From contig JAEINQ010000060.1 of assembly GCA_016342285.1 (NCBI GenBank), positions 1 to 44,628 on the forward strand: 44,628 nt of DNA, written 5' to 3'. The notes below the pieces were generated by a model. It was not told the DNA's origin. It made no database searches and was given only the letters and a program-made list of their open reading frames with translations. Source of the stretch: Desulfobacterales bacterium. GTDB taxonomy: Bacteria; Desulfobacterota; Desulfobacteria; Desulfobacterales; JAEINQ01. The translations under genes were made by a program, and so were the position numbers. Positions within the stretch are counted from its first letter, which is position 1; each line of letters starts with the position of its first letter. Shown one piece after another: positions 16,508 through 25,790 of the stretch.

Positions 16508-19468
16508 ATGACAACCCCCACGGATCAGGACCACGGCATCATCGCCGAGGGCGATCAAATTGGTGACTACCGGGTGACCCGGGTCTTTGCGTTGAAGGAA
16601 ATCGACGCCGTCTTTCACCTCCTTGTCCACGGGCCCACCGGGGCAAGGCACATTCACATCGCTCGGGAGGACCGGGAAAACACCTTTGCCGTCGCCTTTA
16701 AGACCGTGCCGACGGACAGCACCGGCGTGGCCCATATTCTGGAGCACACGGCGCTCTGTGGATCACGCCGGTATCCGGTGCGCGATCCCTTCTTTTCCAT
16801 GATCAAGCGGAGCCTGAACACTTTTATGAATGCCTTTACGGCCTCCGACTGGACCATGTACCCCTTCAGCACCCAGAATTGGAAAGATTTCTATAACCTG
16901 ATGGATGTCTACCTGGACGCGGCCTTTTTCCCTGTTCTCGACGAACTGAGCTTCCAACAGGAAGGGCATCGGTTGGAGCTGGACAGCAGCGACGGAGAGG
17001 GGCGTCTGGTTTACAAGGGAGTCGTTTACAACGAAATGAAGGGGGCCATGTCAGCCCCCAGTCAGGTTATGGGACGCTCCCTGCTAAACGCCCTGTACCC
17101 GGATACCACGTACCGGTTCAACTCCGGCGGCGAACCCGCGCAAATCCCCGGGCTGACCCATGAACAGTTAAAGGCCTTTCACGAGCATCATTACCACCCG
17201 AGCAACGCTTTCTTTTACACGTATGGCAACCTGCCCCTGGCGGCGCATCTGGCTTTTATCGGCGAGAAGGTGCTGGGCCGGTTTGCCCGCATCGAACCCA
17301 ATACCGACGTGGCTTCCCAGCCGCGATGGTCCGAGCCTCGCTTGGCAACCTATCACTACGCCCTGGACCCTACAGAAGACCTGGGGCAAAAGCACCAGGT
17401 TTGTCTTGCCTGGCTGCTGGCTGACGTTCAGGATACGTTCCAGGCGCTGGCCCTGACCTTGCTGGAGCAGATCCTGCTGGGAAATTCAGCATCGCCCCTG
17501 CGAAAGGCGCTGATCGAATCGGGGATAGGGTCGGCCTTAAGTGACGGCAGCGGTTTTGACGGTGACAACCGGGACGCACTCTTTGCCGTCGGGCTCAAAG
17601 ACGTGGCTGAAGCCGACGCTGGGGCCATCGAAGGGCTGATCTTTGATACCCTGGGATCCCTGGCGGATTCGGGAATCGATCGGGAACTGGTCGATTCGGC
17701 TTTGCATCAACTGGAGTTTCACCGCAAGGAGATCACCAATTCTCCCTATCCCTACGGGCTGAGGCTGCTGCTGACCATGGGGGGCACCTGGTTCCATGGC
17801 GGTCGGCCTGAGCGGGTGCTGGCCCTGGATGAAGACCTGGGGCGGATCCGCCAGGCGCTGGCCGGCGAGCCCTTTTTTGAAAACCTGATTCGGCGATGGC
17901 TGATCGACAACCCCCACCGGGTGCGCCTGATCCTTTCCCCGGATCCGGACCTGGCCCGGCGGGAAGAGGCCAGGGAACGGGCCGAACTGGACCGGATCGA
18001 AGCGGGTCTGACCTCCGATCATCGGGATCGCATTCGTGAGGCCGCCGCCATTTTAAAACAGCGCCAGGAGAAGGCTGAGGATCTCTCCTGTCTGCCGACA
18101 CTGACCATTGCCGATATTCCCCCTTCGGTGGCCAGTCTTATCGCCGTCCCCGGTGCGGATTGGGTGGCCTGCTATGACCAGCCGACTTCCGGTATTGTCT
18201 ATGCCGCCGCCGCCGTCGGCGCCGGTGACCTGGATCCGCCGTTGGTGCCCCTGTTGCCGTTTTTCTGTCATGCCCTGACCAAAATGGGTACCGCTGCGCG
18301 CGACTACGCGGCCCTGGCCCGCCGCATCGATGCCCACACCGGCGGCATCGGTTTGAGCGCCCACGCCCGAACCCGTTTTGATGATGCCGGCGACTGCCTT
18401 CCCTTTGTCTCCTTAAACGCCAAGTGCCTCGCCCGAAACCAGGCGATGATGTTCGATATTCTTCAGGAAGTGCTGGTCCGCTATGATTTTTCCGATCTGA
18501 GCCGGCTGAAAAACCTGCTTCAGGAATATCGGGCCGGCCTGGAGGCCATGGTGCTGCAAAACGGTCATCGTCTGGCCATCTCGCTGGCCTCCCGGAATTT
18601 TTCTCCGGCCTCCCTGCTGGGCGAAACCTGGGGCGGCATCCACCAACTGCGGACCATCAAGGAGATGACCAAGACCCTCGACGACGCGGCGTTGGCCGGG
18701 ATAGCAGACGGCCTTACCTCCATTGCCGTCCGGCTTCTGTTCCGGAAAAATTTCAAGATGGCCCTCATCGGTGACCATGACGCCTTAAAGGCCGGCGCGC
18801 CCCTGGCCGAACAACTTGGCCGGTCCTTTGGCGCGGTCGGGCCTTCCGGCTTTGCCTCCCCGGTCCTGGCGCCCCATGAGGACCGCATCCGTGAAGGGTG
18901 GTGGACGGCCTCGACGGTTTCCTTTGTGGCCGCTGCCTTTCCCACGGTCCGGTTGAACCACGAAGATGCACCGGCCCTGGCGGTGATCGCCAAGATGCTT
19001 CGGTCCATGTACCTGCACCGGGAGATTCGGGAAAAGGGGGGCGCCTACGGCGGTTTTTCCCTTTACAACGCCGAAGACGGACTTTTTGCTTTTGGTTCTT
19101 ACCGGGATCCGCACATTCTGGCCACTCTGGAGGTCTATCGGGCTGCCGTGACCTTCATTCAATCGGGTTCATACGTCGAATCGGATGTGCATGAAGCGAT
19201 TTTGCAGGTCTGCTCGGAAATCGACAAGCCCGACCCGCCCGGGCCGTCGGCCCGAAAAGCCTTTTACCGATCCATTATCGGTCTGACCGATGCCGATCGC
19301 CGGCGCTACAAGGAGCGACTTCTCACCGTCGATTCCGCCCAGGTGCGGGCGGCCGCGGCCAGGCATTTCAGCGAAGACATGGCCGTGGCCATCATCTCCG
19401 GGCAGACCCAGCTCGAAGACGCCAACCGGCGCCTTGGCCGGCAGCCCCTGGACCTATACGCCATCTGA
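16508..19468 (+). CDS. M16C (PreP-like) zinc metallopeptidase
   Basis: A 986-aa peptidase of the insulinase superfamily, M16C/presequence-protease type. The inverted zinc motif HILEH lies at 76-80 and the third ligand is the Glu in YNEMKGAMS (about E176). The N-terminal catalytic half is followed by a second inactive-type half (REKGGAYGGFSLYNAEDG near residue 845), which forms the closed chamber. The length matches PreP and its bacterial homologues, which degrade short unstructured peptides in the cytoplasm. No signal peptide is visible. Confidence 0.92.
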   Translation: MTTPTDQDHGIIAEGDQIGDYRVTRVFALKEIDAVFHLLVHGPTGARHIHIAREDRENTFAVAFKTVPTDSTGVAHILEHTALCGSRRYPVRDPFFSMIKRSLNTFMNAFTASDWTMYPFSTQNWKDFYNLMDVYLDAAFFPVLDELSFQQEGHRLELDSSDGEGRLVYKGVVYNEMKGAMSAPSQVMGRSLLNALYPDTTYRFNSGGEPAQIPGLTHEQLKAFHEHHYHPSNAFFYTYGNLPLAAHLAFIGEKVLGRFARIEPNTDVASQPRWSEPRLATYHYALDPTEDLGQKHQVCLAWLLADVQDTFQALALTLLEQILLGNSASPLRKALIESGIGSALSDGSGFDGDNRDALFAVGLKDVAEADAGAIEGLIFDTLGSLADSGIDRELVDSALHQLEFHRKEITNSPYPYGLRLLLTMGGTWFHGGRPERVLALDEDLGRIRQALAGEPFFENLIRRWLIDNPHRVRLILSPDPDLARREEARERAELDRIEAGLTSDHRDRIREAAAILKQRQEKAEDLSCLPTLTIADIPPSVASLIAVPGADWVACYDQPTSGIVYAAAAVGAGDLDPPLVPLLPFFCHALTKMGTAARDYAALARRIDAHTGGIGLSAHARTRFDDAGDCLPFVSLNAKCLARNQAMMFDILQEVLVRYDFSDLSRLKNLLQEYRAGLEAMVLQNGHRLAISLASRNFSPASLLGETWGGIHQLRTIKEMTKTLDDAALAGIADGLTSIAVRLLFRKNFKMALIGDHDALKAGAPLAEQLGRSFGAVGPSGFASPVLAPHEDRIREGWWTASTVSFVAAAFPTVRLNHEDAPALAVIAKMLRSMYLHREIREKGGAYGGFSLYNAEDGLFAFGSYRDPHILATLEVYRAAVTFIQSGSYVESDVHEAILQVCSEIDKPDPPGPSARKAFYRSIIGLTDADRRRYKERLLTVDSAQVRAAAARHFSEDMAVAIISGQTQLEDANRRLGRQPLDLYAI

Positions 19469-19599
19469 TCTGAATTGGACTTGGTAATCCACTTGCCAAA
19501 TCCCCATGCCCGTCGTATAGCACCCCGAGGTGCCGATGGGTGCTGCCGACGTGACACGACAACAACGGCCGGGTCGACCGGACAAAAACGGAGAAGCGG

Positions 19600-19917
19600 G
19601 TGGAAGATTTAAAAGGATATCAAAAAAAATATTTAAGGGGCCTGGCCCACGGACTCAAACCGGTGGTTTTCGTGGGCCAGAAGGGATTCACCGACGCCCT
19701 GGTCCGTGAAGTGGGCGGAGCGCTCAAGACCCATGAACTCATCAAGGTCAAATTCGTCGATTTCAAGGAAAAGGACCAGAAGGAAACCATTGCCGCATCC
19801 ATTGTTGCGGCCACCGGCGCGGCCATGGCCGGCATGATCGGCCACATGGCAATCTTCTATCTTCGCCACCCGGATCCGGACAAGCGAAAAATCAAGCTTC
19901 CGACCCAGTCTGAATGA
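19600..19917 (+). CDS. yhbY: Ribosome assembly RNA-binding protein YhbY
   Basis: A 105-aa CRM-domain protein that associates with pre-50S ribosomal particles. It has the family's LRGLAHGLKPVVFVGQKGFT at 13-32, containing the GxxG loop, and then HELIKVKF. It begins at GTG 19600 after GGAGAAG. It follows the peptidase gene by 131 bp on the same strand. Confidence 0.93.
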   Translation: MEDLKGYQKKYLRGLAHGLKPVVFVGQKGFTDALVREVGGALKTHELIKVKFVDFKEKDQKETIAASIVAATGAAMAGMIGHMAIFYLRHPDPDKRKIKLPTQSE

Positions 19918-20026
19918 CCGTTTTCGATCCTGTACGCATGGTTTCCTGCGTAACTTCACGTAAGGACATTCATCATTTGCCTCCTCCGGGGGCTTGGGTG
20001 GGCCCGCCCTGCGGGTGGCGCCTTGC

Positions 20027-20944
20027 TCAGCGGGTCACCGGCCTGTTTCGATAGAACCTGACCGAGTCGACGGAGAAAATCAGAAGGGCGACCCAGATCA
20101 GGACAAAGGAGAGGATCTGGGGGATTGCCAGGGATTCCTCATAGACCGTTACGGCCAGCACGAAGCTGCAACTCGGTGCCAGGTACTGCAAAAACCCCAT
20201 GGTTGCCAGGGGCAGGCGCCGGGCCCCCAGGGTGAACAGCAACAGGGGCAGGGCCGTGACCAGGGCCGCCCCCATGAGCAGCAGATCGGTCCGGGTGTCC
20301 ACCCGGAGAAAGGCTCCTTTTCCCAGCATGTCCAAATAAAACAGATAGGCGGCGGCGGGTAGGGACAGGAGCAGGGTTTCGATGGTCAACCCCGCGGCCG
20401 CTCCCACCGGCGCCACTTTTCGAATCAGCGCATAGAAGCCAAAGGTAACGGCCAGGGCCAGGGCGACCCAGGGAAAGGTCCCGTAGCCGAGGGTCAGGTA
20501 GGTGACGCTGATCGCGGCCAGGCCGACGGCCACGGCCTGAAGGGGCCGCAACCGTTCACCCAGGAAGATCATGCCCAGCAGCACATTCACCAGGGGGTTG
20601 ATATAGTAGCCAAGACTGGTTTGCAGGATGTGGCCGCTGTTGATGGCCCAGATAAACAGGAACCAGTTGCCGCCCACGATGACGGTGGTCAGCGTCAAGA
20701 TGGCCAGGGTGCGGGTGTTGGTGATGGCTTCCTTGAGTTCCTTCCACTGCTTTAAAACGATCACCAGTGGGACCAGAAAGACAAAAGACCAGATCATCCG
20801 GTGCATGAGAATTTCAAATGCCGGCACATGGACCAGGGTTTTCCAGTAAGCCGGGCTTAGCCCCCAGATCAGGTAGGCGGGTACTGCGGCGGCAAGACCG
20901 GCCAGTGAGTCTCGGGGAATGGGTGACGGGGTGTGACGGGTCAT
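20027..20944 (-). CDS. rarD: EamA-family transporter RarD
   Basis: A 305-aa, ten-helix inner-membrane protein of the drug/metabolite transporter superfamily. RarD features are clear: YLIWGLSPAYWKTLVHVPAFEILMHR, WAINSGHILQTSLGYYINPLVNVLLG and GFLQYLAPSCSF. The start is placed at ATG 20944 after GGACAG; the longer frame to 21094 runs through low-quality sequence. The transport substrate of the family is uncertain (historically linked to chloramphenicol sensitivity). Confidence 0.93.
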   Translation of the reverse strand: MTRHTPSPIPRDSLAGLAAAVPAYLIWGLSPAYWKTLVHVPAFEILMHRMIWSFVFLVPLVIVLKQWKELKEAITNTRTLAILTLTTVIVGGNWFLFIWAINSGHILQTSLGYYINPLVNVLLGMIFLGERLRPLQAVAVGLAAISVTYLTLGYGTFPWVALALAVTFGFYALIRKVAPVGAAAGLTIETLLLSLPAAAYLFYLDMLGKGAFLRVDTRTDLLLMGAALVTALPLLLFTLGARRLPLATMGFLQYLAPSCSFVLAVTVYEESLAIPQILSFVLIWVALLIFSVDSVRFYRNRPVTR

Positions 20945-21196
20945 GATCTGTCCTTGAACGGTGCGGTTCGGTTCGATCCGGGCATTGCGTCTAACACAGC
21001 ATCGGCCACCATAGACCAAGGGCCGGTCCAAGTCAAAATCTTGTATGCCATCTTCCTTGACAAAGGGGGGGGGCGAAAAGTAATCTGAAATCAAAACGCC
21101 CCTTTTTCGGAGGTGGCTTGATCCGTAACCCCAACCATGGATCGATTGCCGTCCCCATGACCGGATGATTCTTTTTTAATGAGGAGAGCGGTGCCA

Positions 21197-21481
21197 ATGA
21201 CCCTGACCAAAGCCCAGATTGTCGACGCCATTCCCGATGCCGTCGGATTTACCCGGACCCGAAGCGCCGAAATCGTTGAAACCCTGCTGGAGATTGTCAA
21301 AAGCAGCTTGGGCAGCGGCGAAGATGTTCTGATCAGCGGATTCGGAAAGTTTTGTGTTCGCGATAAAGGGGCGCGAAGGGGAAGAAATCCCGCCACCGGT
21401 GAGAGCATGACCTTGGATGAACGGCGCGTTGTGGTGTTCCGCTGTTCGAAGATTCTCCGGGAGAAGGTCAACGGCCGATGA
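21197..21481 (+). CDS. ihfA: Integration host factor subunit alpha
   Basis: A 94-aa HU/IHF protein that bends DNA as a heterodimer. ATG 21197 is preceded by GAGGAGAG; an in-frame ATG at 21179 has no site. It shows LTKAQIVDAI at the start, ISGFGKFCVRDK, and the beta-arm tip RGRNPATGE with the intercalating Pro. The alpha call rests on the overall pattern and could be beta or an HU variant. Confidence 0.85.
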   Translation: MTLTKAQIVDAIPDAVGFTRTRSAEIVETLLEIVKSSLGSGEDVLISGFGKFCVRDKGARRGRNPATGESMTLDERRVVVFRCSKILREKVNGR

Positions 21482-21544
21482 TTCCTGTCAGCATGCTCAT
21501 GCTGACGGGAAGAACGCCCAGAATAAAAGCGCCAGGAGGTCTTC

Positions 21545-22090
21545 ATGACCGTCCAGCCGGATCTCGATCATGCCGAACGGCAGTTTTTGTACCGGGTTTT
21601 CCAGGCCGCAAGCGGGAATCCGGACGTTCAGGTGGACATGTACGCGGTGGGCCAAGTCGGTGGTCTGGAGCAGGATGCCGCCCGGCGGATGGCCGAGACC
21701 CTCATCGGCTGGGAACTGGTGGATATCCGGACCCTGGCAGGCGGCATCAGCATTACTTCCCAGGGGCTGGCTTTTCTCGATCAGGCCGGAATGGTGGCCG
21801 AGCCTGAGCCGGCAGGCGAGGCACTGAGCCCAGGGCCGACGCTGGACAATACCGACCGGCGACGCATCGAGCGCCTTTCAACGGATCTCAAGGCCAGGGC
21901 CGGGGAGCGGAGCTGGCATTTTTCGGCCCTGAATGAATTCATGGCCGACTTGCGGACCCTAGAGGCCCAACTCTCCTCCCCCAGGCCGAAGACCGACGTT
22001 ATTCGGGCCTGCCTGCACTCCATCGCCGACAACCTGACCGAGGCCGGCTCCAGGGAGAATTTGACACGTGTTCGGCTTCTGCTGGGATAG
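21545..22090 (+). CDS. Hypothetical protein with winged-helix-like N-terminus
   Basis: A 181-aa protein that I do not recognise. AGGAGG lies directly before ATG 21545. The N-terminal ~75 residues (FLYRVFQAASG to ITSQGLAFLDQAG) look like a winged helix in which a strand/turn precedes ITSQGLAFL, as in many one-domain DNA-binding proteins. A linker rich in Pro and Gly follows, then a helical C-terminus with RRRIERLSTDLKARAGERSW. It lies 63 nt after ihfA on the same strand. Confidence 0.7.
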   Translation: MTVQPDLDHAERQFLYRVFQAASGNPDVQVDMYAVGQVGGLEQDAARRMAETLIGWELVDIRTLAGGISITSQGLAFLDQAGMVAEPEPAGEALSPGPTLDNTDRRRIERLSTDLKARAGERSWHFSALNEFMADLRTLEAQLSSPRPKTDVIRACLHSIADNLTEAGSRENLTRVRLLLG

Positions 22091-22100
22091 GCTGTTTCCA

Positions 22101-22251
22101 CCCATAAATGGCCTTTTTGCCCAATCTTCCGACTTTGCTCTTCGAGCTTCGCCAGGACAGGCGGCGTCAATCGGCGCCATTTGCTTGTGCGGCGTAGCGA
22201 GCTACGCCTCCGCGCAAGGGCACCGATTTCCTTGACCTTGGACAAAAATTA
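22101..22251. repeat. 150-bp dispersed repeat, copy 1
   Basis: This matches the reverse complement of 41524-41671 at roughly 85-90 percent by eye across about 148 bp. It contains an internal hairpin around GGCGTAGCGAGCTACGCC. On the minus strand a short frame starting at 22180 encodes MAPIDAACPGEARRAKSEDW, nearly the same peptide as in the other copy. Confidence 0.85.
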
Positions 22252-22303
22252 ACATTTCTGGATTGGAAATGTTCACGGCTTTTGCCCTTTCATCAGGCGG
22301 ACA

Positions 22304-22352
22304 AACAATACGGGCGAAAGGAGATGGCTCTTCTCCTTTCGCCCGTATTGTT
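22304..22352. repeat. Perfect 21-bp-stem hairpin
   Basis: Arms 22304-22324 and 22332-22352 are perfect reverse complements over 21 bp around a 7-nt loop (TGGCTCT). It lies between convergent genes (unknown 181-aa gene and tkt). No clear T-tract follows, so it may be an unusual bidirectional terminator or a repeat. The rest of 22353-22468 contains short words such as AACATTGAGAATT and nothing coding. Confidence 0.85.
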
Positions 22353-22468
22353 ATGGGCCACTATGATTCTTTACTTCTCAAGTGTTGAAGCGCTTCGCTC
22401 TGCCAATTCTAAAAGGCTAAGAAGGCAGAATGCCTTACTTGAACATTGAGAATTAAAAATTGGATATC

Positions 22469-22533
22469 GGACATTGAGCCCCCCTCTGGGGGCCACCTGA
22501 GGCCATCCGTTCTGTGGGTGGAGACTCACTTGA
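22469..22533. repeat. 65-bp dispersed repeat, second copy
   Basis: Matches 4331-4395 over its full length with small substitutions; contains the pairing words GAGCCCCCC and GGGGGCC. It sits just downstream of transketolase. Confidence 0.75.
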
Positions 22534-22557
22534 CCCCTCGAACCCTCGATCCCTTTT

Positions 22558-24570
22558 CTATTTTCCCAGTACCGCCAGGGCCGCCTGAACCACGGCTTCC
22601 GGCGTAAAACCGAATTTTTCCATGACCACGCCGCCCGGGGCGCTGCTGCCGAAGCCGTCCATGGCGACGATCTTTCCGCCATCACCCACGTAGCGATCCC
22701 ACCCCATGGGCAGGCCCGCCTCCACGGCCACCCGGGCCTTGACGGCGGGGGGCAGCACCATGTTCCGGTATTCCCGGGCGCTTCGTTCGAACAGTTCCCA
22801 GCTCGGCATGCTTACCACCCGGGCGCCGATCCCCTGTTCGGCCAGCCGCTTGCGGGCTTCTACCGCCAGTTGGACTTCCGAGCCGGTGGCCATCAAAATC
22901 ACGTCCGGCTCCCCGTCGGTATCTTCAAGAATGTAGGCTCCCATGGCCAGCCCCTTTTCGCAGGCACTGCGGTCAAGGATGGGCAGTTTCTGGCGGCTCA
23001 GGATCAGGGCCACCGGGCCGCTGTGGGTTTTCAGTGCATGACGCCAGGCGTCGGCGGTTTCTCCGGCATCGGCCGGGCGGATCACCGTCAGGCCCGGAAT
23101 GGCCCGAAGGGCGGCCAGATGTTCCACCGGCTGGTGGGTGGGGCCGTCTTCGCCCACGGCGATGCTGTCATGGGTGAAGACATAGATCAGGGGCAGCTTC
23201 ATGAGGCTGGCCACCCGGATGGCCGGGCGGAGGTAATCGGCAAAGACCAGGAAGGTGCCACCGTAGGGCCGGATGCCGTTGTGGAGAAACATGCCGCTCA
23301 TGATGGCCCCCATGGCGTGCTCCCGCACGCCGAAGCGGATGTTGCGCCCGTGGTACTGCCCCTTTTGAAATTCGGGCTCGTCGTTGATGAAGGTCTTGTT
23401 GGAGGGTGCCAGGTCGGCCGATCCCCCCATGAGGGTGGGAACCTTCGCGGCCAGGGCGTTTAACACCTTTCCCGACGCGGCCCGGGTGGCCAGGGGCGGA
23501 TCGTTGGGGGAAAAGGCCGGCAGGTCCGCATCCCATCCCCGGGGCAAAAATCCGCTGACGGCATCGACCCACTGGTTCGATAAATCGGGATGGGCCTGGG
23601 TGTAGGCCCGAAATTTTTCCTGCCATTGGGATTGGGCCTGAACGCCGGTGTCCACGCATTGCCGATAATGAGCCAGGGCCGCTTCCGGTACGCAGAAAAT
23701 AGCGTCCTTGGCACAGCCGAGGCATTCCTTGGTCAGGCAGACCTCTTCCTCCCCCAACGGCGCGCCGTGGGCGTCGGCGGTGTCCTGTTTGTTGGGGCTG
23801 CCAAAGGCGATGTGGGTGTGCATGACGATCAGGCTCGGCCGGTCAATCTCGCCGCGGGCCGCCTCGATGGCCGCGGTGAGACCGGCCACGTCGTTGCCGT
23901 CCTCGATCTTGATTACATGCCAGTTGTAGGCGGAAAAGCGCCCGGCCACGTCTTCGGTGAAGGCGATGTCGGTGCTCCCCTCGATGGAGATGCCGTTGTC
24001 ATCATAGAGGCAGATCAGGCGGCCCAGGCCCAGGTGCCCGGCCAGGGAGGCGGCTTCGGCGCAGACCCCTTCCATCATGTCGCCGTCTCCGCACATCACA
24101 TAGGTGAAGTGGTCCACGATCTCGTGGCCGGGGCGGTTGAAGCGCGCGGCCAGATGCCGTTCGGCCATGGCCATGCCCACGGCATTGGCAAACCCCTGTC
24201 CCAGGGGGCCGGTGGTGGTTTCCACCCCGGGGGTGTGACCGTATTCGGGGTGCCCCGGCGTCCGGCTCCCCCACTGGCGAAAATTCTTGATGTCGTCCAG
24301 GGTCAGGTCGTAGCCGGTCAGGTAAAGCAGGCTATAGAGAAGCATGGAGGCGTGACCGCCGGAGAGAACGAACCGGTCCCGGTCGAGCCAGTCGGGGTTT
24401 TTGGGGTTGTGTTTGAGAAAGCGGGTCCAGAGCACATAGGCCGCGGCGGCCATGCCCATGGGGGCGCCTGGATGGCCGGAGTTGGCCTTTTGGATGGCGT
24501 CCATGCTCAGGGTACGGATGGCGTTGATGCACAGGGTGTCCATGTCGGGTGTTGCCGAGGCGGTGGTCAT
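22558..24570 (-). CDS. tkt: Transketolase
   Basis: A 670-aa thiamine-diphosphate enzyme that moves two-carbon ketol units between sugar phosphates in the pentose phosphate pathway. Clear family blocks: NSGHPGAPMGMAAAAYVLW, the ThDP-binding region MCGDGDMMEGV, and the central TPP region FTHDSIAVGEDGPTHQPVEH. AGGAG precedes ATG 24570. The length is typical and the enzyme is cytoplasmic. Its upstream spacer holds a short-period inverted repeat. Confidence 0.97.
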   Translation of the reverse strand: MTTASATPDMDTLCINAIRTLSMDAIQKANSGHPGAPMGMAAAAYVLWTRFLKHNPKNPDWLDRDRFVLSGGHASMLLYSLLYLTGYDLTLDDIKNFRQWGSRTPGHPEYGHTPGVETTTGPLGQGFANAVGMAMAERHLAARFNRPGHEIVDHFTYVMCGDGDMMEGVCAEAASLAGHLGLGRLICLYDDNGISIEGSTDIAFTEDVAGRFSAYNWHVIKIEDGNDVAGLTAAIEAARGEIDRPSLIVMHTHIAFGSPNKQDTADAHGAPLGEEEVCLTKECLGCAKDAIFCVPEAALAHYRQCVDTGVQAQSQWQEKFRAYTQAHPDLSNQWVDAVSGFLPRGWDADLPAFSPNDPPLATRAASGKVLNALAAKVPTLMGGSADLAPSNKTFINDEPEFQKGQYHGRNIRFGVREHAMGAIMSGMFLHNGIRPYGGTFLVFADYLRPAIRVASLMKLPLIYVFTHDSIAVGEDGPTHQPVEHLAALRAIPGLTVIRPADAGETADAWRHALKTHSGPVALILSRQKLPILDRSACEKGLAMGAYILEDTDGEPDVILMATGSEVQLAVEARKRLAEQGIGARVVSMPSWELFERSAREYRNMVLPPAVKARVAVEAGLPMGWDRYVGDGGKIVAMDGFGSSAPGGVVMEKFGFTPEAVVQAALAVLGK

Positions 24571-24651
24571 TTCCGAGGCTCCTAATTCGGTTTTGGGTTA
24601 AATTCTTATGAGGCACCTTCTCTCAGGCTGGAGAGTTGATGCTTTATCATA

Positions 24652-24748
24652 CGGTGGAGTGTTGGAGTGATGGCGTATTGGAGTAATGATACAATGGAGT
24701 GGGGGTTTTCCCCAACAAGCCACTACTCCAGTATCCCATTACTCCAAG
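24652..24748. repeat. Short-period inverted repeat (TGGAGTAATG words)
   Basis: Repeated words TGGAGT-N4-6 run from 24655 to 24700. After the GGGGTTTTCCCC loop they return in inverse orientation as CCACTACTCC and CATTACTCCAA (24720-24748). The fold is one long imperfect hairpin between the radical SAM gene and tkt. Confidence 0.75.
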
Positions 24749-24757
24749 TTTCTGCTT

Positions 24758-25627
24758 CTACAGCGCCCTCAGATACTCCGGTTTCAGAGAGACCCGGCCC
24801 TCGATGGCTGCGTCGATCAGGGACAGGGTCTTTTCCTTTTCTTCCGGAAGCCGGGCCCGGATCGGCAGGTAATTGGAGGCGTGGTTGGCGTGAAAGAGTC
24901 CGCCGGTCAGCTCCGTGTGGGCCATCATCACCCTCAGTTCCCGAAGCATTTCCGAAGCGTCGGGAAGCTGAAAGCGGCCGGCCGCAAAATCCGTGTGCAA
25001 CGGGGTGCCGGGGATCAGCATCAGGCTCAGTGCCCCGACATACTCCGGGTCGATGGCGGTCAGCACCCGTCCGGTCTGAACGGCGTGGATCTTTGAGCGG
25101 CTTTTCCCGGCCAGGCCGAGCAGCACGGTGACGGAAAGCCGGATTCCGGCGGCCCGTGCCTTCGTTCCCATGGCGATCATTTTTTCGGCCGTGGCCCCCT
25201 TGTTGACCGCCTTGAGGGTCTCGTTGTCACCGGATTCGAGCCCCATGTAGGCGATGCCCAGGCCGTGGGTCCGGAGTTCTTCGAGTTCTTCGGGCGTCTT
25301 CATGTTCAACGCCTTGGTATTGCCGTAGATGCCGACCCGTTTGACCCAGGGGAGCTTTCTTTCGATCTCTTCCAATATTTTCATCAGCTTTTTCTGGGGA
25401 AGGATCAGGGCGTCGCCGCCCACGAGAAAGAGCCGGTCCTGGCGCCGGCAGTTGGCCGCGGCAAAGTCGATGTCGGCCATCACCGTCGCTTCGGGAATGA
25501 TCCTGAAGCGCTCGTCGAGGTAGGTGCCGCAGAAGGTGCATTTTTTATGGGAGCAGCCGACGGCCACCTGGAGTAGGATGCTGTTGGCCTCGCTGGGCGG
25601 CCGGATGATCATTCCTTCGTAATGCAT
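24758..25627 (-). CDS. Radical SAM protein
   Basis: A 289-aa radical SAM enzyme, ATG 25627 after AAAGGGA. The iron-sulfur motif reads GCSHKKCTFCGTY: spacing C-X4-C-X2-C rather than the classic CX3CX2C. The rest of the barrel is normal (GLAGKSRSKIH; YMGLESGDNETL as the GxExG-type strand). No accessory cluster or cobalamin domain is evident in this length. The reaction is unknown. It is divergent from the Rrf2/ALDH unit. Confidence 0.85.
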   Translation of the reverse strand: MHYEGMIIRPPSEANSILLQVAVGCSHKKCTFCGTYLDERFRIIPEATVMADIDFAAANCRRQDRLFLVGGDALILPQKKLMKILEEIERKLPWVKRVGIYGNTKALNMKTPEELEELRTHGLGIAYMGLESGDNETLKAVNKGATAEKMIAMGTKARAAGIRLSVTVLLGLAGKSRSKIHAVQTGRVLTAIDPEYVGALSLMLIPGTPLHTDFAAGRFQLPDASEMLRELRVMMAHTELTGGLFHANHASNYLPIRARLPEEKEKTLSLIDAAIEGRVSLKPEYLRAL

Positions 25628-25730
25628 CGGTATCCCTTTATAAATTATTCAAAACGGGCCTTGGGTTCGGCCCGGCCGGAACCGATTCTTACTACCCCAG
25701 CCCGTCGGCCGAATGCAACCTTTTTCCGGC

Positions 25731-25780
25731 TTGACAACCGGCCTTCGTAACTGTAACTGTTACTGTAACTTTAACATATA
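25731..25780 (+). promoter_or_regulatory. Promoter with overlapping GTAAC/GTTAC palindromes
   Basis: TTGACA at 25731-25736 is a consensus -35 box; the -10 is taken as TAACTG (25754-25759) at 17-bp spacing. The -10 region is made of GTAAC-T-GTTAC (25753-25763) and GTTAC-T-GTAAC (25759-25769), two overlapping palindromes. This is a likely operator for the Rrf2-family product just downstream. Confidence 0.65.
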
Positions 25781-25790
25781 GGGGGCGATC

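Noticed and set aside
22304..22352. Ordinary rho-independent terminator
   Set aside because: Strong hairpin but no T-tract on either strand; listed as a repeat instead.
23590..24585. 331-codon plus-strand frame under transketolase
   Set aside because: Antisense shadow; transketolase motifs on the minus strand are complete.
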